The position numbers were made by a program, and so were the translations under genes. The notes under the pieces are model-generated. The model was not told where the DNA came from, did not search any database, and was given only the letters and a program-made list of their open reading frames with translations. DNA of 64,000 nucleotides from Cocos nucifera (lineage: Eukaryota; Streptophyta; Magnoliopsida; Arecales; Arecaceae), in NCBI GenBank assembly GCA_006176705.1, contig QRFJ01003342.1, positions 1-64,000 of the forward strand. Direction: 5' to 3'. How positions within the stretch are numbered: the first letter of the stretch is position 1; the number at the start of each line of letters is the position of its first letter. This document shows, one piece after another, positions 36,701-49,537 of the stretch.

Positions 36701-39700
36701 TGCGAATAGTACTATTGTATGATGAGCATTAGAGAGAAAAATGTGAGCATGTAGCGATGGTTATGCGGAGAAGGTGCAGCGTAGAAATGTTTCATCCGAT
36801 GAAAGACTCTCGCAGAACTGAAAGTAAGACCACTAGTATGCCATATTCTATCGATGAAATAGAGAGAGAATGATTTAAATATAATAAAATATGGTAATGG
36901 TGAGGAGCTCTGATGGGAATTACATCTCTGGACTTCTTAGAGAAATTATACTCCCTCTTCTCATAAACAGCGAATGCTTGTTGGGATTGTTTCTTGGTGT
37001 GGAATGGCTTCTAAAACTGAAATCAAATCATAAGAGATTGGAATTTTCTTCTAAAGTGAATCTGATATAGTGAGTATTAATTGAAAATAGCTTGTATTGT
37101 GATATGACAGAATGTTATAACACATCACTTATATGGTAGTATTATTCTTATAGAAACTTGTGACTTGGATGAAAATTCTAGCTGGTTCACTAGTCTCCGA
37201 GTACATCATATGAGAGAGTCAAGGTTTTTCTCTGATATTTATTCCTCTTTTCATTATTTCTATTATATTAGAGAAATATGTTATTTTTTATCTATTCACC
37301 TAAACTATTTTCACAGATAAAGGCTTAAGACGACGTTGTCAATTGAGTGTCTTTGTTCTGTCGAGAGACTGAATCTATACACATTATATCTATATACTTG
37401 TGAATCTTCATACAAGATATTGCTCGCAGCTAGCTGCTCATGGTTTGGTAAGGTTAGGGGAACGAGGGTGAATTTTTGTATGATATGGCTTACGTCCCAG
37501 TTTATGGAGTAGCCACGTCCTTTGTATATCTACTTTCAGAGAGTCTCTTTGGATTAAAGTTGAGTATTGAAATTGTCATTTACCGGAAGAAATGACTAAG
37601 GCTAAGAACTGGAAGACATCATAAGTTTAGTCAGCGATGAAGACAAGAAGGTCTACTTCATGTAGTTAGGATGTACAATGGAATTCTAGAACTCGAGTGA
37701 GTTATTAAGTCCTATAAGTACATTCACTTGATGACGTAATGTTTGGTTCAACTCTCTTGAATGACACACATCCTAATGAAGATATTTCAGTATATTATCA
37801 CTCTCTCTTTCCCATATCAAAACATTGAATAGTGGAAAATATCTCGTATAATCATAGAGCATCTCAGTGAATGCGTTACAGAAGACTTGAAACGCATTTG
37901 CATGCGCTTGGAAATGCTGAAGGAGTATATAGGACACTGACCAGGCAATTACATTTACAAGTCTCACTGACTCGCATCCATACCTCCCACGCAAAAAATC
38001 ATACTTATGGACTAGCACTATATCTCAGAATAGCGTACACCCTTGCGCGCAAGTATTGTTTCTAATATTGTATATCCCATCTATAGATGATTGATGATCT
38101 GATTCATAAACATATTAGGTTGGCGAATAAAAATATATACCGAGTATATATAACACAATTCTCAAAACTAACCTTTTTGCATTAGCTTTCCTCCTAAATT
38201 ATTATATGTAGCAGTGTGAGAACTGTGAATTTTTAGACGAGCCCTCTATGTATATGAGCTGGAGCGGAGAATAAACTTTGAAAACCCTTCTTTATGTCAA
38301 GCTTGCATGCGCAACTCCTTGCTCTTCATCAGTAAATGCAGCAAGGCGGTTCACGTCGTAGGCTCTGCAGGAATTTCCATTTGATTTTGCATGTGGGTTG
38401 GTATGTGCCCTGAGCGAGATTATCTCAATGTCAAATCTGTATACGATTGAGATATTAGTAATTCTACAATGTCTCTATAGTTAAGTATAATATCTCAATA
38501 TGCAGGAATTGATAAATATTTTAGTCGTGAGAAAGCTATCTTTCAGCAATTAATGAGATATTAATGCACTGCGTGTGCATTCATGAGTGCATATTGTTCT
38601 CTATAGCATGTTTATTTGCGGCGTTGAGCGTCATACATAGGACCTCATAGGATTCATTGTTTTATATGTAACGCATATTGATACATAAAAGCAACAACCT
38701 TAAGTTACATGGTAGTCAAGATAACTGGGTCAATGCAACACTGAGTACCAACGATGAACATGTTTGCAAAACCTAGAAATGAAATGCTATCCTCGCGAGA
38801 AAACATGTAGAGTTAGTAAAGTAATCAACAGACTGTAGGATACATTCTTCTCGCATATTTAAATTTGACATGTTATTCACTCACTCCCATAATAACATCA
38901 GAGAGGGTGGAATATCTGAGAATAGAGACTTAGATGCAATAGTACATCTTCTGAGGTGGTCATGTGCATAAACCAGACAACACACGTGAGAGATCTGGAG
39001 ACAAATCGAAGCAGACAAAACGAACTGCTATTGGTCTGAGTAACTGAATCAGATTGGTAATTAAGTAAAGCAGGGTATAGCGCGAACATGTGACTTCAAG
39101 GTCAAAGCCCTATCGTACGAGGAGAGAGGATGTCTCATCTAGACAGATATATGATTACTGCTGCGGAGCCGCAGAGAGACGTAGAGGCGGCGGAGCTGCT
39201 ATATACTACGGAGCGTCTCTTGACTACTTGCACCTCACACACGTATCATAGACGCAGCAGCTACACTACACGTTAGAAGTATATTTATTGCGATTACAAT
39301 TTGAATATATCTAGTATTATTAAGTATGTAATGTACATTGAGCCTATGTTTTACTGCATCTCGTCCAACACTATCATCATTGTAGGTGAGTAAAGTTAAA
39401 AATTAAGGAGCTGAAGGATATTAAGATGTGCTGCATTCATGGATGTAGTGTGAGTCTCATATGTATACGAGAAGCATATTCATCTTGGCATACTTTGATC
39501 AAGATCAAGTAAGCTTATCAGTACTTCCTCTCTCTCTTCACATATATGAGTCTGAGTGATTAGTATGCAACTAGTCATTTAACATTGTTTGATATCCGGA
39601 GAAACGCAGTACTCTCTCTAAACCACAGAGCCTCTTTTATTAGTCTGCTAACTATCATAACTTTGAGTGAGGAGGCAGTACTTACTAGAGCCACTTACAA

Positions 39701-39870
39701 AGCAGAGCAAGGAGCCATCATTAGACATGAGGCTTCATGTGCAATCTCGTCATATTACAATATATCACACAATAAGTGATATTCTATCGCACTAGACAAT
39801 AGCCTCATATGGCGACACAAAACAAATCTTAAGAATATTTGGAGTATAGAATGTTCCCAGAATGTGATAT

Positions 39871-40930
39871 AAATAGATCTATTTAAAAAAATAAAAAATA
39901 AATAAAAAAACCTAAGATTTTTCATGATGTACTCGGAACATGAACCCTACCATATAATTGATGTGTTATGAACTATTCTGTCATAATCACAACAAGCTAT
40001 TTTCAATTAATTACTCATATATCAGATTCACTTAGAAGAAAATTCCAACTTCTTTATGATTTGATTCAGTTTAGAAGCCATTTCCACACCAAAGAAACAA
40101 CCAACAAGCATCAATTTTATTTGAAAGAATCAAAAGCAAGAAACTCCATAGAGCTCCCCCACAAATCCAATATTAAGATTAATTCATTCAAACGAAAGGA
40201 AATGGTTGAGATGTGGGTATCATAAGGAAATCCCCCCCCCCCTCCTCCTCCTCCTTTTCTCCCCAAGCGATCACATAAAGATTTCCTTAAAAAACTATAT
40301 CCTGGACTTCCAGCAGAAGAATAAGATATTTGAAAATACGCATATCTTCCTTGATAAATCTCTGAACATAAAGAAAGTATGACATGCACTTTCCATGTTT
40401 CTCAAAACATCACCATATCTCACTCCTAGCCCTCTAGCCCTCCCTTTTTATCCTTAATTACTAAGAACCTAACCTTTCTCTATCGTTCTTTTCCTGGTGA
40501 AGCATAGCCCTCCCCTAAAACACAAGCTTCTTCATCATGCTATGATTACTTAAGTTTACAATAGCTATTGCAGTGCTAATGTGTCCATGGATATCATCTC
40601 TATTGATCTTTATTCTCAAATTATCAACCAACCATCCATTGATATGTTCTCACCGGTACTGATTCCTAACACAGATGACAAAATGTGTCCAGCATTTCCC
40701 ATTGATATGTACAAGAATGACTAATAACTTCACAAATATTCTACAGCGTTCGACATAATGAAGCCCACACACATAGATGGCTCTTCACCACCTTACTGTA
40801 GCTTCATCACGAAGATTATGTCAATCGTGTGTTGTCCTATGATGCGGGGTAGGGTAAACCGTTTGCAATAAAAACCCTAGGATACCCAATGGAGGACCCT
40901 CTCCACATCTCTTGCCATCTCCACCATCGG
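39871..40930. other. Intergenic DNA, normal texture resumes
   Basis: AAAAATAAATAAAA-type tracts reappear at 39,885-39,912. A short C-run with CTC repeats lies at about 40,230-40,255. No gene is recognised. Confidence 0.5.
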
Positions 40931-40941
40931 TCTCCTTTCCC

Positions 40942-41033
40942 TATAAATGCAAGGAGCCGAGAGAGCTCCTAGAGATTCAAAAGAGGAGTTAGAGAGGGGG
41001 AGGGAGCCTTCATCTGTCCCGCTTCCGAAAGGT
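40942..41033 (+). promoter_or_regulatory. Putative TATA promoter, 5' leader exon and splice donor
   Basis: TATAAA at 40,942-40,947 is followed at normal distance by a GA-rich leader and by CCGAAAG|GTAGGC with GT at 41,032-41,033. The next 200 bases are T-rich with TCTAGATCT words typical of plant 5'-UTR introns. A possible acceptor is TGTTGCAG at 42,010-42,017, but no coding exon follows it. If there was a gene here, its body has been lost or replaced. Confidence 0.35.
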
Positions 41034-42128
41034 AGGCCATCGCAGTCCCCTCTCTTCCTCTCTCTGTTTAGTTTTCTTTTCCTTAAAATTTCTATTACTA
41101 GATCTCTCGATCTCTGGTCATTCTATTCGGTTGAATCATCTATAATCTTTGTCTAGATCTGTTTTTCCGATTCCTTGTTGAATCAGTTTCAGATTCGAAG
41201 CAGGTTTCATTGATCTCAATATCTTGTTGTGATTCAGATTTTTGATCATTTTTTTTAGTCCTAGATCTAGAGTGACTTTTGGTTTCTAGCCGTCAGAATG
41301 GCTATGTATTTAATCCATTTTTCCTGAATGTTTTAATTTTCAATCTTGTTTTCTCTTTTATTTAAAAAGCCAGGGAACATTATTTCTTTTTGGTTTAGTT
41401 TATACATATTCTGGATCCCTGGTTATTAGATAAGATACCAGGGGTCTTGATCTGTTAGTGCTTCTCCCATTCAAATCTTCTCAATGTTCCTGATGGTGTT
41501 CACCATGCTTATTGGTCAAGATATATTTCTATCGAAGATATGCCAAAATAACAAACCTTAAAAAGGTAGGATTTGGCATAACTAGGATACACCAATGGGT
41601 ATATATGTATACCATGTGTACATGCATGCATATATACATACATATATGTGCATGTGAAAGGAAGCTATAAAACATAGTAGGCTATCAAAATGGTCCATAC
41701 TTCACAGCTAGCATCAACTTTTACAAGCTCATCATCTGGTCACCATTCAAATCCATAAACCCCCATTCACATTTCTTATTTTACTATCAAAATTATAGAC
41801 TCTGAAATTGACCAATTATCATTAGAAGTTTAGTAACCACGAAAACACACAGGTCCCTTGTTTTTGGAGGGTATTCAGTATCTCTATTATAAAAGCGGAG
41901 TATTTGGAGTGTTTTTAATTTTGAAAAATAGGATGCTTGGTACAAGTATTAGACACATATTCAAGAAGTATCTAATGAGAACTGATATCCAATATCGACA
42001 AAGCATGTGTGTTGCAGGATTCGTGCTCTATATGTTCCTGTAACCAACATAAAGGTTGGCAAAATGGTCCACAAGCATTAACAACTACAGATGTTGATGC
42101 TGGGTAATGTGGCTTATGTTGGTTGCTG

Positions 42129-42592
42129 CTTCTTCCTAGGGCTGAGCAAATAACCGAAACCCGAAGAAATCCACCCAATCCGACCAATAAACATCGATTT
42201 CGGTCGGTTGAAAGACTTGAATCGGGTTGAATCTGGTTGGGATTCATAAAAAATTTGGTTAATTATGGTTGAGTTCGATTTCTACACTCTTAATACACAA
42301 CCCATCCGAACCCGACACAATCCATCCGAACCTGACACAACCCATCCAAACCCACAAATAAGCTTAAGTGGGCTAACATTGGACTTAAAATCAATATTGG
42401 ATCAATATTGAAGCCCAAACCGACACAACCCATCCGAATCCGCTACAAACTGCTCACTTCGGTTTCAAATGATTTATACATAATAAATGGTTGGAAGTGG
42501 GTTGAATTCTCTTCAACCCGATTAGGTTCAATCGGATAAAATTTTTCTCAAAACCCGAACGAACCCAACTCATGCTCAGCCCTACTTCTTCC
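42129..42592. mobile_element. hAT-type MITE with perfect 8-bp target duplication
   Basis: The 448-bp element (42,137-42,584) is flanked by CTTCTTCC on both sides (42,129-42,136 and 42,585-42,592). Its ends are TAGGGCTGAGC and, reversed, TAGGGCTGAGC. The interior repeats AACCCATCCGAACC-like words near the right and GGTTGAATC words near the left. It is non-coding. The homologous but diverged sequence near 28,090-28,150 appears to lack it. Confidence 0.92.
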
Positions 42593-43303
42593 CAACAATG
42601 AGTTTCCAATCCTGAATTAAGAATTCTAATTTATAGAAAACCTACCACAGCTTCTAAACAATGCAAATAAATAGGAACAATTACCAAGTACATACATTAG
42701 GCCTCACCAGTGTGCCTCATTCAAATTTCCCACTTACACTTCTACCTTATCTATTGCCATGATTTAACATAACAAGCACAAGCATCATCTAGCAATCAAG
42801 ATATGCTCAAAATCTTGGTTCACATGCATGTCAACATATAAGTTCTAAGACATAATGGTGTACAGCCATGTTAGCGTAAATCTCAGGAAAATCTCTCATG
42901 CTCTCCATGTACATGAAGTTTGACATAAATTTCTTACTCAGCTTATATATCATCATTGACCAATTTCCTCATACTTTATACACATCATGCAAGTAACTTC
43001 AGACCAGAGGCCAACAAGATCTCATGGTCACCTTCCTATGTTATTGCATGGATTATATCATCTTCATGTTCTAGTTCTAGATCTAAAACATACTTTCTTC
43101 TCTGCTTACCTTTTACTTCAACCAAATAAGTTATCCAACTTCAAATTGTCTATCTAGTTTACACGGATGTCCTAGAATTTTTTCCTTAACCCTTTGACAC
43201 TCATCAATTGACATGGGCTACAAATCTATACACTACATTAAAGGAAAGTCCACATGACTCTCAGCACACCTCATCTCGACCTGTGCGGCAGCACCATTTT
43301 TTT

Positions 43304-43430
43304 GTTTTCCTTCGAACACTTCCTGAGCCCTTGTGGATGCCGAGGCCACCAACGGGGAACACATCGGTTTTCTGTTTTCCTTCGAGCACTTCCTGAGCCC
43401 TTGCGGATGCTGAGGCCACCAATGGGAGCA
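43304..43430. repeat. 70-bp tandem duplication
   Basis: Two units starting at 43,304 and 43,374 share GTTTTCCTTCGARCACTTCC, TGAGCCCTTG and GCYGAGGCCACCAA. It lies in a segment that ends in a run of 17 A at 43,584-43,600, which may mark an old retroposed copy on the plus strand. Confidence 0.8.
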
Positions 43431-43855
43431 CCTCGGGCGTGGAGATAGAAGATCATGAAAATGTGAACGGACGAGGCATTTAACAATATTGAGCATGGAG
43501 AAGACGGAACGGTCCTCTACGGCAAGGATAGAGGCATTTGAGAACATGCCGTTGTGGGTTCTGAACTCTCCGTATACAGCATCAAAAAAAAAAAAAAAAA
43601 TGTACAGTGGCCCCCCAATCACCTCTACCATGCCTCCACCAGGAATGCCACCCGCCTGCGATCCCCGTCGGGTAGCCCCCCACATCATTATCATGAGAAT
43701 AGAGCCCCATAAATTGAAAATTTTGTAGGTAAAGAAGAATCCTTTCGACCAAAAATTTGCTTCTACCAGATTGAGCTCTCAAAACCTAGGGACCAACTCA
43801 CACCGCCACAACTCGCACAAAATCCCACATGCCAAAGAAAAAAAAAACCAATCGG

Positions 43856-44629
43856 AACCTAAGAAACCCTCTAATCTCTCTCAAGTGCTCTCCTTTCCCA
43901 CAGATCTCTGAAAAAGATAATTAAATGAAAAGAAAAAGAAGCGAAAAGTAAAAAAATTGATCATGCGGGAACTTACCCTAGATTTTTTTTGCCGTCTTTC
44001 CTTCGTTTTCGTTGATTTTTCCTATGTTTCCCCTTTTGCCACTATTTTCCAGTCCTCAGAAGTCCCAATCGGGTGGGAGGCTTGGAGCGGCCGAATAAGG
44101 AAGCCTATACGATGGCTGGGGTTTTGTGTTGGGTACTTCTTTCCTTTCTCCGGTCGAGGTTCCGAGCGGCCGAATACTATCCCAAGATTTAGGGCTCAAT
44201 TCCGATCATCTGGATGTCCCGGGGTTAAATCTCAAACCCATATATAAGTTTTAATTTTAAATTCTAAATCCATCCTAAATTCAATAGGATATTATTTAGC
44301 AGGTTGGATTGCCATCGTGGCCGCGGTAACACCAGGTGCAAGATTAGCTCATATATTTTTAGGTCTATATATTATATTTTTTTAAATAAATTTTAAAATT
44401 TTATATAAAATATATAAAATATTCTGATTTATTATATATAGATTAAAAAATAAAAAAAAGTAAGTAGATTTTATTATTTGGATGATCTCAAAAAAAAAAA
44501 AATTTGAGACTTCTAAGATTAAATTTAAAATTTTATATTAAAATATATAGAAATATTTAAAATTATTATATATAATTTGAAAAACATCCAAAGAATGATG
44601 CAAGTAAAGTTGGTTAATTCAGTTGTATG
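43856..44629. repeat. Exact 774-bp inverted repeat, right copy
   Basis: Exact reverse complement of 29,668-30,441. Here its surroundings have the normal texture of the window, so I take this copy as the reliable one. It is embedded in a longer, less exact match (43,270-45,550). Confidence 0.85.
43908..44250 (-). promoter_or_regulatory. Putative promoter and spliced 5' leader on the minus strand
   Basis: On the minus strand, TATATA (about 44,241-44,248) is followed by a GC-rich leader with two TTCGGCCGCTC words. Then comes AATCTAGG|GTAAGTTC (GT at 43,976-43,975) and, 69 bp later, TTTTTCAG ending at 43,908. No start codon with a convincing reading frame follows. It could be the 5' end of a gene captured or cut off by rearrangement. 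Confidence 0.3.
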
Positions 44630-45310
44630 AAATTAAAACATATATATATATATATATATATGATTTAAAATTAATAATTAAAAAATAAATTTAGAAAATA
44701 TAAATTATGTTTATTGATTGATTTTAATATTTAATAATAAATAATTTATTTATAGGCTTGGATCTAATCAGGCCAAATCGGTTTAGACTTATTCTACGAT
44801 TGGACTTGAAAAATCAATGACCAAGATTGAATTAAAATAGGTAGCTCATTTATTTTTTCGAATATAATTTGGGTATATTGTTGGTTTAACCAAAGATCAT
44901 TTCATGGCTCGGCCAATATTATCTTCATATGAAAAAAGATTATTGCATGTACTTTATTTTTTTATTCTTTTTGAATATTTTTTATGGCATTGATGTATTT
45001 ATATTATTCGTATATTTAAACTCTACAATAAAGACATATATTTTATGCTCAAGACTTCTGTTCTAGCTTCGATTTGAAAAGAATGTTGTTGGATTTTATT
45101 TGTAACATGGATTCAAAATGATAGAATGAGGATAAAAAAATTATATTAGAGGTAATTTAATTTCAAGTACTACCACTTTTTTTTAATTATTTTGATTTAT
45201 ATTTTGTTATGGAACCTTTTCAATTCAGTAATACTTTATAAAATTTTTTGATATTCACATTTCCAATTTAAATGAAGAAGTAATTGAAAATAAAGATTAG
45301 CATGGATATA

Positions 45311-46974
45311 TGATAAGATCGCGATGTTATCATTAGGATACTATATTTGTTAGCTTAATTTTAATTTTTTTAATTAATTAAAAATACATAAGCAAGTCAG
45401 ATCGAATCCACAGAGATGGTAGTATTTTAGTTTTGAAATCTTTGATTTTTATAAAAAAATTTAAATAAAATTAAAGTTAAAAAATAGAATTTAAAATTAT
45501 AATAAAAATAAATAGTAAAACTTAAAATAGCATGAAAATAAATTTTGGTACCAAGATCTACTACTTAGATCTTAACATCTACTTGCAATTAAAATTAAAG
45601 AATAATATAATTATATTTGTAATAAAAATAAAGAGCATGAAATTTAAATAGCAGAAAAATAAAATTTACATTAATTTAAAGTTTAGAATTTAAATACATA
45701 AAATTTAAAATAAAATAAAATAAAATAAAAATTAAAAGTAGGCTGATCTTGATTTTAGATCGGTGTTGGTGTTGAAATGGTATAGAAGATTGGCTCTTCC
45801 TCTTAATACCATCTATCTCGAAGCAATCTTCAATTCCAAGCATAGCTCTACCCTATACCACTACCTTTCCTTGATCGAAGACAGTGAATTCTAAAGGCCT
45901 GATACCCTTTAAATAGATGTTGGAGGGCTGGAACCTTTACTTCTAGGCAATATGGGACTAAGGTGAAGTTTTGATCAGCAAAAATAGAAAAATCCCAAGA
46001 AAAATTGGATTAAAACAGTTCCTAGATGCGTCCTGTTGAATTCTCTGAGTTCTGACCATCAGATGGTAATCTAAGGGTCCAAAAAATACCAAAAAAATCT
46101 TTTTTATCAGTCCAGATTCGGTCGGATTCAATTCTGACCATTGGATCGAGCAATTGAGTGATTCTAGGCCCTTGGATTGCGTCAAAACTTGCACTAGAAT
46201 CCTTCTTCAGATTGGAATAAATGCCAACCATTGGATCACGCTGAGGGAGAAGATCTGGCCATTAGATTGAAGCTTGGAGCACTCAGGACCGTCGAATTGC
46301 ACAGATGGGAAGTTGAGAAACTAAATCAAAGCAAAAAAAAGTGGTAACTATCCGATCTTCAACAACAGCAACCATAGCCATCCGATCGTGCAATTGCTGT
46401 GCCCATGGATCGAGTTCTGTGAAGACCATAGCCAATCGCCGCATGACTTTACATATGAAATTATTGTTTTGCCCTCATGGGCCACGTGAGTTTTTTCCTA
46501 AACCTCTTAAGGGTCTAGGTATGCCACATGGCGATCGATGATTCACCGCATTCTACTGAGCTGGCAATCTATGCCTGATTTCGTAGATCGGTCCGATCGA
46601 TTTACTATGCACTGATGGGGCTAATGGGTTGGTGGGCTATTGTGTGTGGGCTTGCGAGCTAGCAGGCCGGCTTCTCAGGCTAGGCCGACTAATGAGTACA
46701 CCAGCTGAGCTAAGCACACTAGTTGGACTAGTTTCGATGGCTTGGTTGAGCACGCTGGCTAAGCCGGATGCGCTAGCTAATTCTTTTTTTTTAAAATTCA
46801 TATCGGATCTATTTTAATTTTGATTTGCTCTAAATTTATTTTATTATGACTAAAAAAATTTTCTATTAATAAATATATTTTTTAAAATAAATAAATAAAA
46901 ATATTAATTTTTAAAAATAAAATAAATTAATTTATAAATTAATATTTTTATCGATATAATTATGGTACTTATCA
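45311..46974 (-). repeat. LTR of the second Athila-like element
   Basis: Runs from TGATAAGATCGCGATG to GGTACTTATCA, the same termini type as the first element. Landmarks shared with it include GTAGTATTTTAG, ACCAAGATCTACTA, and CCTCTTAAGGGTCTAGGT. The segment 45,311 to about 45,550 is also within the large inverted repeat. Confidence 0.82.
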
Positions 46975-48399
46975 TACCTCCAACTTAAGCTTTGCTCATC
47001 CTTGAGTAAAAAAAGAATTTAGTTTTAGATACCTTTTAAGCGTTAGAGTTTCAAATTTTATCTAAGCAATTTTCAAAATAACCATTGATGTTCAGTAGAG
47101 CTTAAGTGAGGTATGTTATTGAAATATTAATACTTAGCTATATGAAAATTAAGTGAAAAATATTCAACTTTTTTGAATTTTTTCTAAATTGATCTATCTT
47201 TATCCTTAAACTATCTAAACTTTCGTATGGACAAGTGTATTATTACTTCCGCACTTCATTTATTAATTTTTTATTCATATTATTTTTTTATGTGAATATT
47301 ATTGCTTACTTAGGCAATGGGATCTGATTATTCGATAAAAAATCAATATATATATATTTTTTAAATACTGTATCATTATTGAGTATTTTAATCTCTTAAG
47401 CTTTCTATTTGATCTATATAGCGAGTCTTGGGCCAATGACTCCCAAACCAGTTGATTTTAGGGTATTAGGTATAAAATATCCCTCAGATTTACTAGCTTG
47501 AATCAAATAGACTATGGATTAAGACTAGCTTTATAATGAGCTTATTTGCCCTTTCCATCTTTTGATGTAAAACTTAATGCTTGCTTAGGCAAAGATGTCC
47601 AGTTACTCAATAAAAAGTATTTGAAAACTATTTTATTTTATAATTAATTTTTTTATAAAGAAACATGTAGTTATGCTACACAAGTCCATAAAAAGTAGAC
47701 TTCTCTTTTGATGCTAGTAGAAAAATAAAAAATGCTCAAAGAAAAATTATTTATGTTCTAGACTTAACTCTTTATTTGATTTTTTTAATACTTAATCCCT
47801 CAATATCTCATAAATTCTTTGATCTGTACATCAATTTTTTTTTAAAAATGCTTAATTCAATTCGATTCTTAAGCATAATCGAATGTTTAAATACTAAATA
47901 CTAGTTTTTTCAAGGATTTTAAAAATTTTAATTTTTTCTCTCTCCTCCAACATAATTGGCATTATCCTCAATGGAGAAAGAAAAATAAAGGATACAATAA
48001 AGAATAGAAAAAACACACCTAACTCAATGTATTTTTGGTCCAGCATAGTGTTTGAAAATTTAGCTCTCCCTCCAACTTATTATTTAACATATCTTAAGAA
48101 GAAAATAAACTAAAAAAATAAATTAAATATAAGAAAAATAAATATTAGATTGCCTTCCAACAAGCGTTAAGTTTACCGTCTTCAGTCAGACACAAAGTAG
48201 CTTATCTATCTCATGTTAAATACTAGATTGATAAATTCTAATGATTTTGGATTGTCAATCTCAGAAAGACAGTTTATTATCTTTTTATTGATAAATTTAT
48301 TATTAATTATGGAAACATATTTGTGACCCATTCTGAGATCCTTGTTTATTAAAAATTTCTTCTATTTGTTCTTCTAGAATGCTTATAAATTGAATTTTT

Positions 48400-49060
48400 G
48401 ACTTAGAACTTAAGTTTAATGCAATGGATACTAGAAGGATGACTAAAGGCGGGTTTGTTCTGGAGGCAAATTAATCTGATCTTTCTTAAATAACTTCATT
48501 GACTTTTTGTTGCATACCTCTTGCTCTTTGTAGGAAGAACCAGCTTCTAGGGCTGAAGGAAATAGGACTTTAGGTTTATGGATCTCAAGTAAATCATCTG
48601 CTCTCTTCTTTCCTATGTCTATCTTATTTAAATTAGAACTAGCATCAGTACTAGTTTCGAACTTAAGTTCTTCTATATGGTTAGCTTCAATACTAACATC
48701 TTCTTCTAAATTTTTATTTTGGCTAGCATCAATACTAACCTCTCTCACCTGGTCTTGGTATGGATTCATAAGAATCTTATAACTTATAAGTTCAGAAATT
48801 ACTTTAGCATTCTTAAATTGGAGATTCCTAAGTGGAACATTATATTGATAATTTGGTCTAGATGGTTGATAGATAATAGATGGATTGTTTATAAGAATCG
48901 ATTTACTCGATAATTAACCTAGTTCTCTTCTCATGCTAGACTCAACTAATTATTTTTTTGTGCTTCTAGCCTATCGATAGATTGCTGTTGAGTCAGAATT
49001 AATTATTGTAGTTGATTAAATCTATTGTCGGCTAGATTGGTCTGTTGAGGAGATAGGTAT
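48400..49060 (-). pseudogene. Gag-remnant region of the second Athila-like element
   Basis: The 48,769-48,443 frame encodes NPYQDQVREVSIDASQNKN, ISTDAS-like units and FPSALEAGSSYKEQEVCNKK, closely parallel to the first element (DPYQDQVREASTDASQNKN). The upstream part to 49,060 is broken and ends at the CACTA insertion. Confidence 0.7.
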
Positions 49061-49537
49061 CACTATAAGAAAACTATTAATTACCAATGGATAAAATCCA
49101 TCTTTACTCTATTTCTATTCCATCACTAAAATGGATAGAGACTGCCTAGCAACTGACTAGTGATGGAACTAAGGCTGTAGTAAAAAGCTTCATCGCTAAA
49201 CTAGTGATAGACGTCTTTGCTGTTGCTACTCCATCGCTAAATTTATTTAGTGATGGATTAACGATGTCATTTCGACCGTCTCTAAAACCATGGCACAATC
49301 CTAATAAGATGCAATGATTTATCTCTAATGTATCAGAATTCCATCGATAAAAAAAATTTAAAAAAAATAAATCTATTATTAATCTATCATGATATGGTCT
49401 TTAATATAATTACAAAAACTTATCCACTATCGCTAGTCTGATAGTATTCGGTTGCTAACATAATGTATTATTCGTCACTATTTTGTCACTAATCTATTAT
49501 TAAAACTAAATATTTTCCATCACTGTGTTGTCAGTAT
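49061..49537. mobile_element. CACTA (En/Spm) transposon end
   Basis: Begins CACTATAAGAAAAC, the terminal motif of plant CACTA elements. It continues with subterminal words in both orientations (CCATCGCTAAA, TAGTGATGGA, CCATCACTAA). The preceding TAT is a possible 3-bp target duplication. The element is cut at 49,538 by copia element A; its other end is outside the window. Confidence 0.78.

Larger units (their letters stand above)
26800..39870. other. Anomalous block, probably low-accuracy or misjoined assembly sequence
   Basis: From about 26,800 the sequence loses the long homopolymers and AT microsatellites typical of the rest of the window. It gains many CpG-containing words (GCGCGC, TCGCGA, ACGTGG) and GAGAG/CTCTC words, and contains no recognisable transposon or long ORF. 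Parts of 27,200-31,120 match the clean sequence at 41,500-45,550 only with very frequent small insertions, deletions and changes, yet 774 bases inside it are exact. A few stretches (33,060-33,780; 35,900-36,115) look normal in texture. I infer uncorrected long-read consensus with polished islands; a genuine, highly diverged segment is less likely. Confidence 0.6.
45311..49060 (-). mobile_element. Second, diverged Athila-like element, interrupted
   Basis: The LTR (45,311-46,974) and about 2.1 kb of interior match the element at 1-7,105 in order and orientation with many substitutions. The interior stops at 49,060, where a CACTA end begins; the same site in the first element (3,740-3,741) is uninterrupted. 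Its primer-binding site and second LTR must lie right of the window. Confidence 0.85.

Noticed and set aside
26800..39870. Possible horizontally acquired or organellar segment, given its unusual composition
   Set aside because: No organellar or bacterial gene is recognisable, and parts match the neighbouring nuclear locus at 41.5-45.5 kb in a noisy way, which favours a sequence-quality cause.
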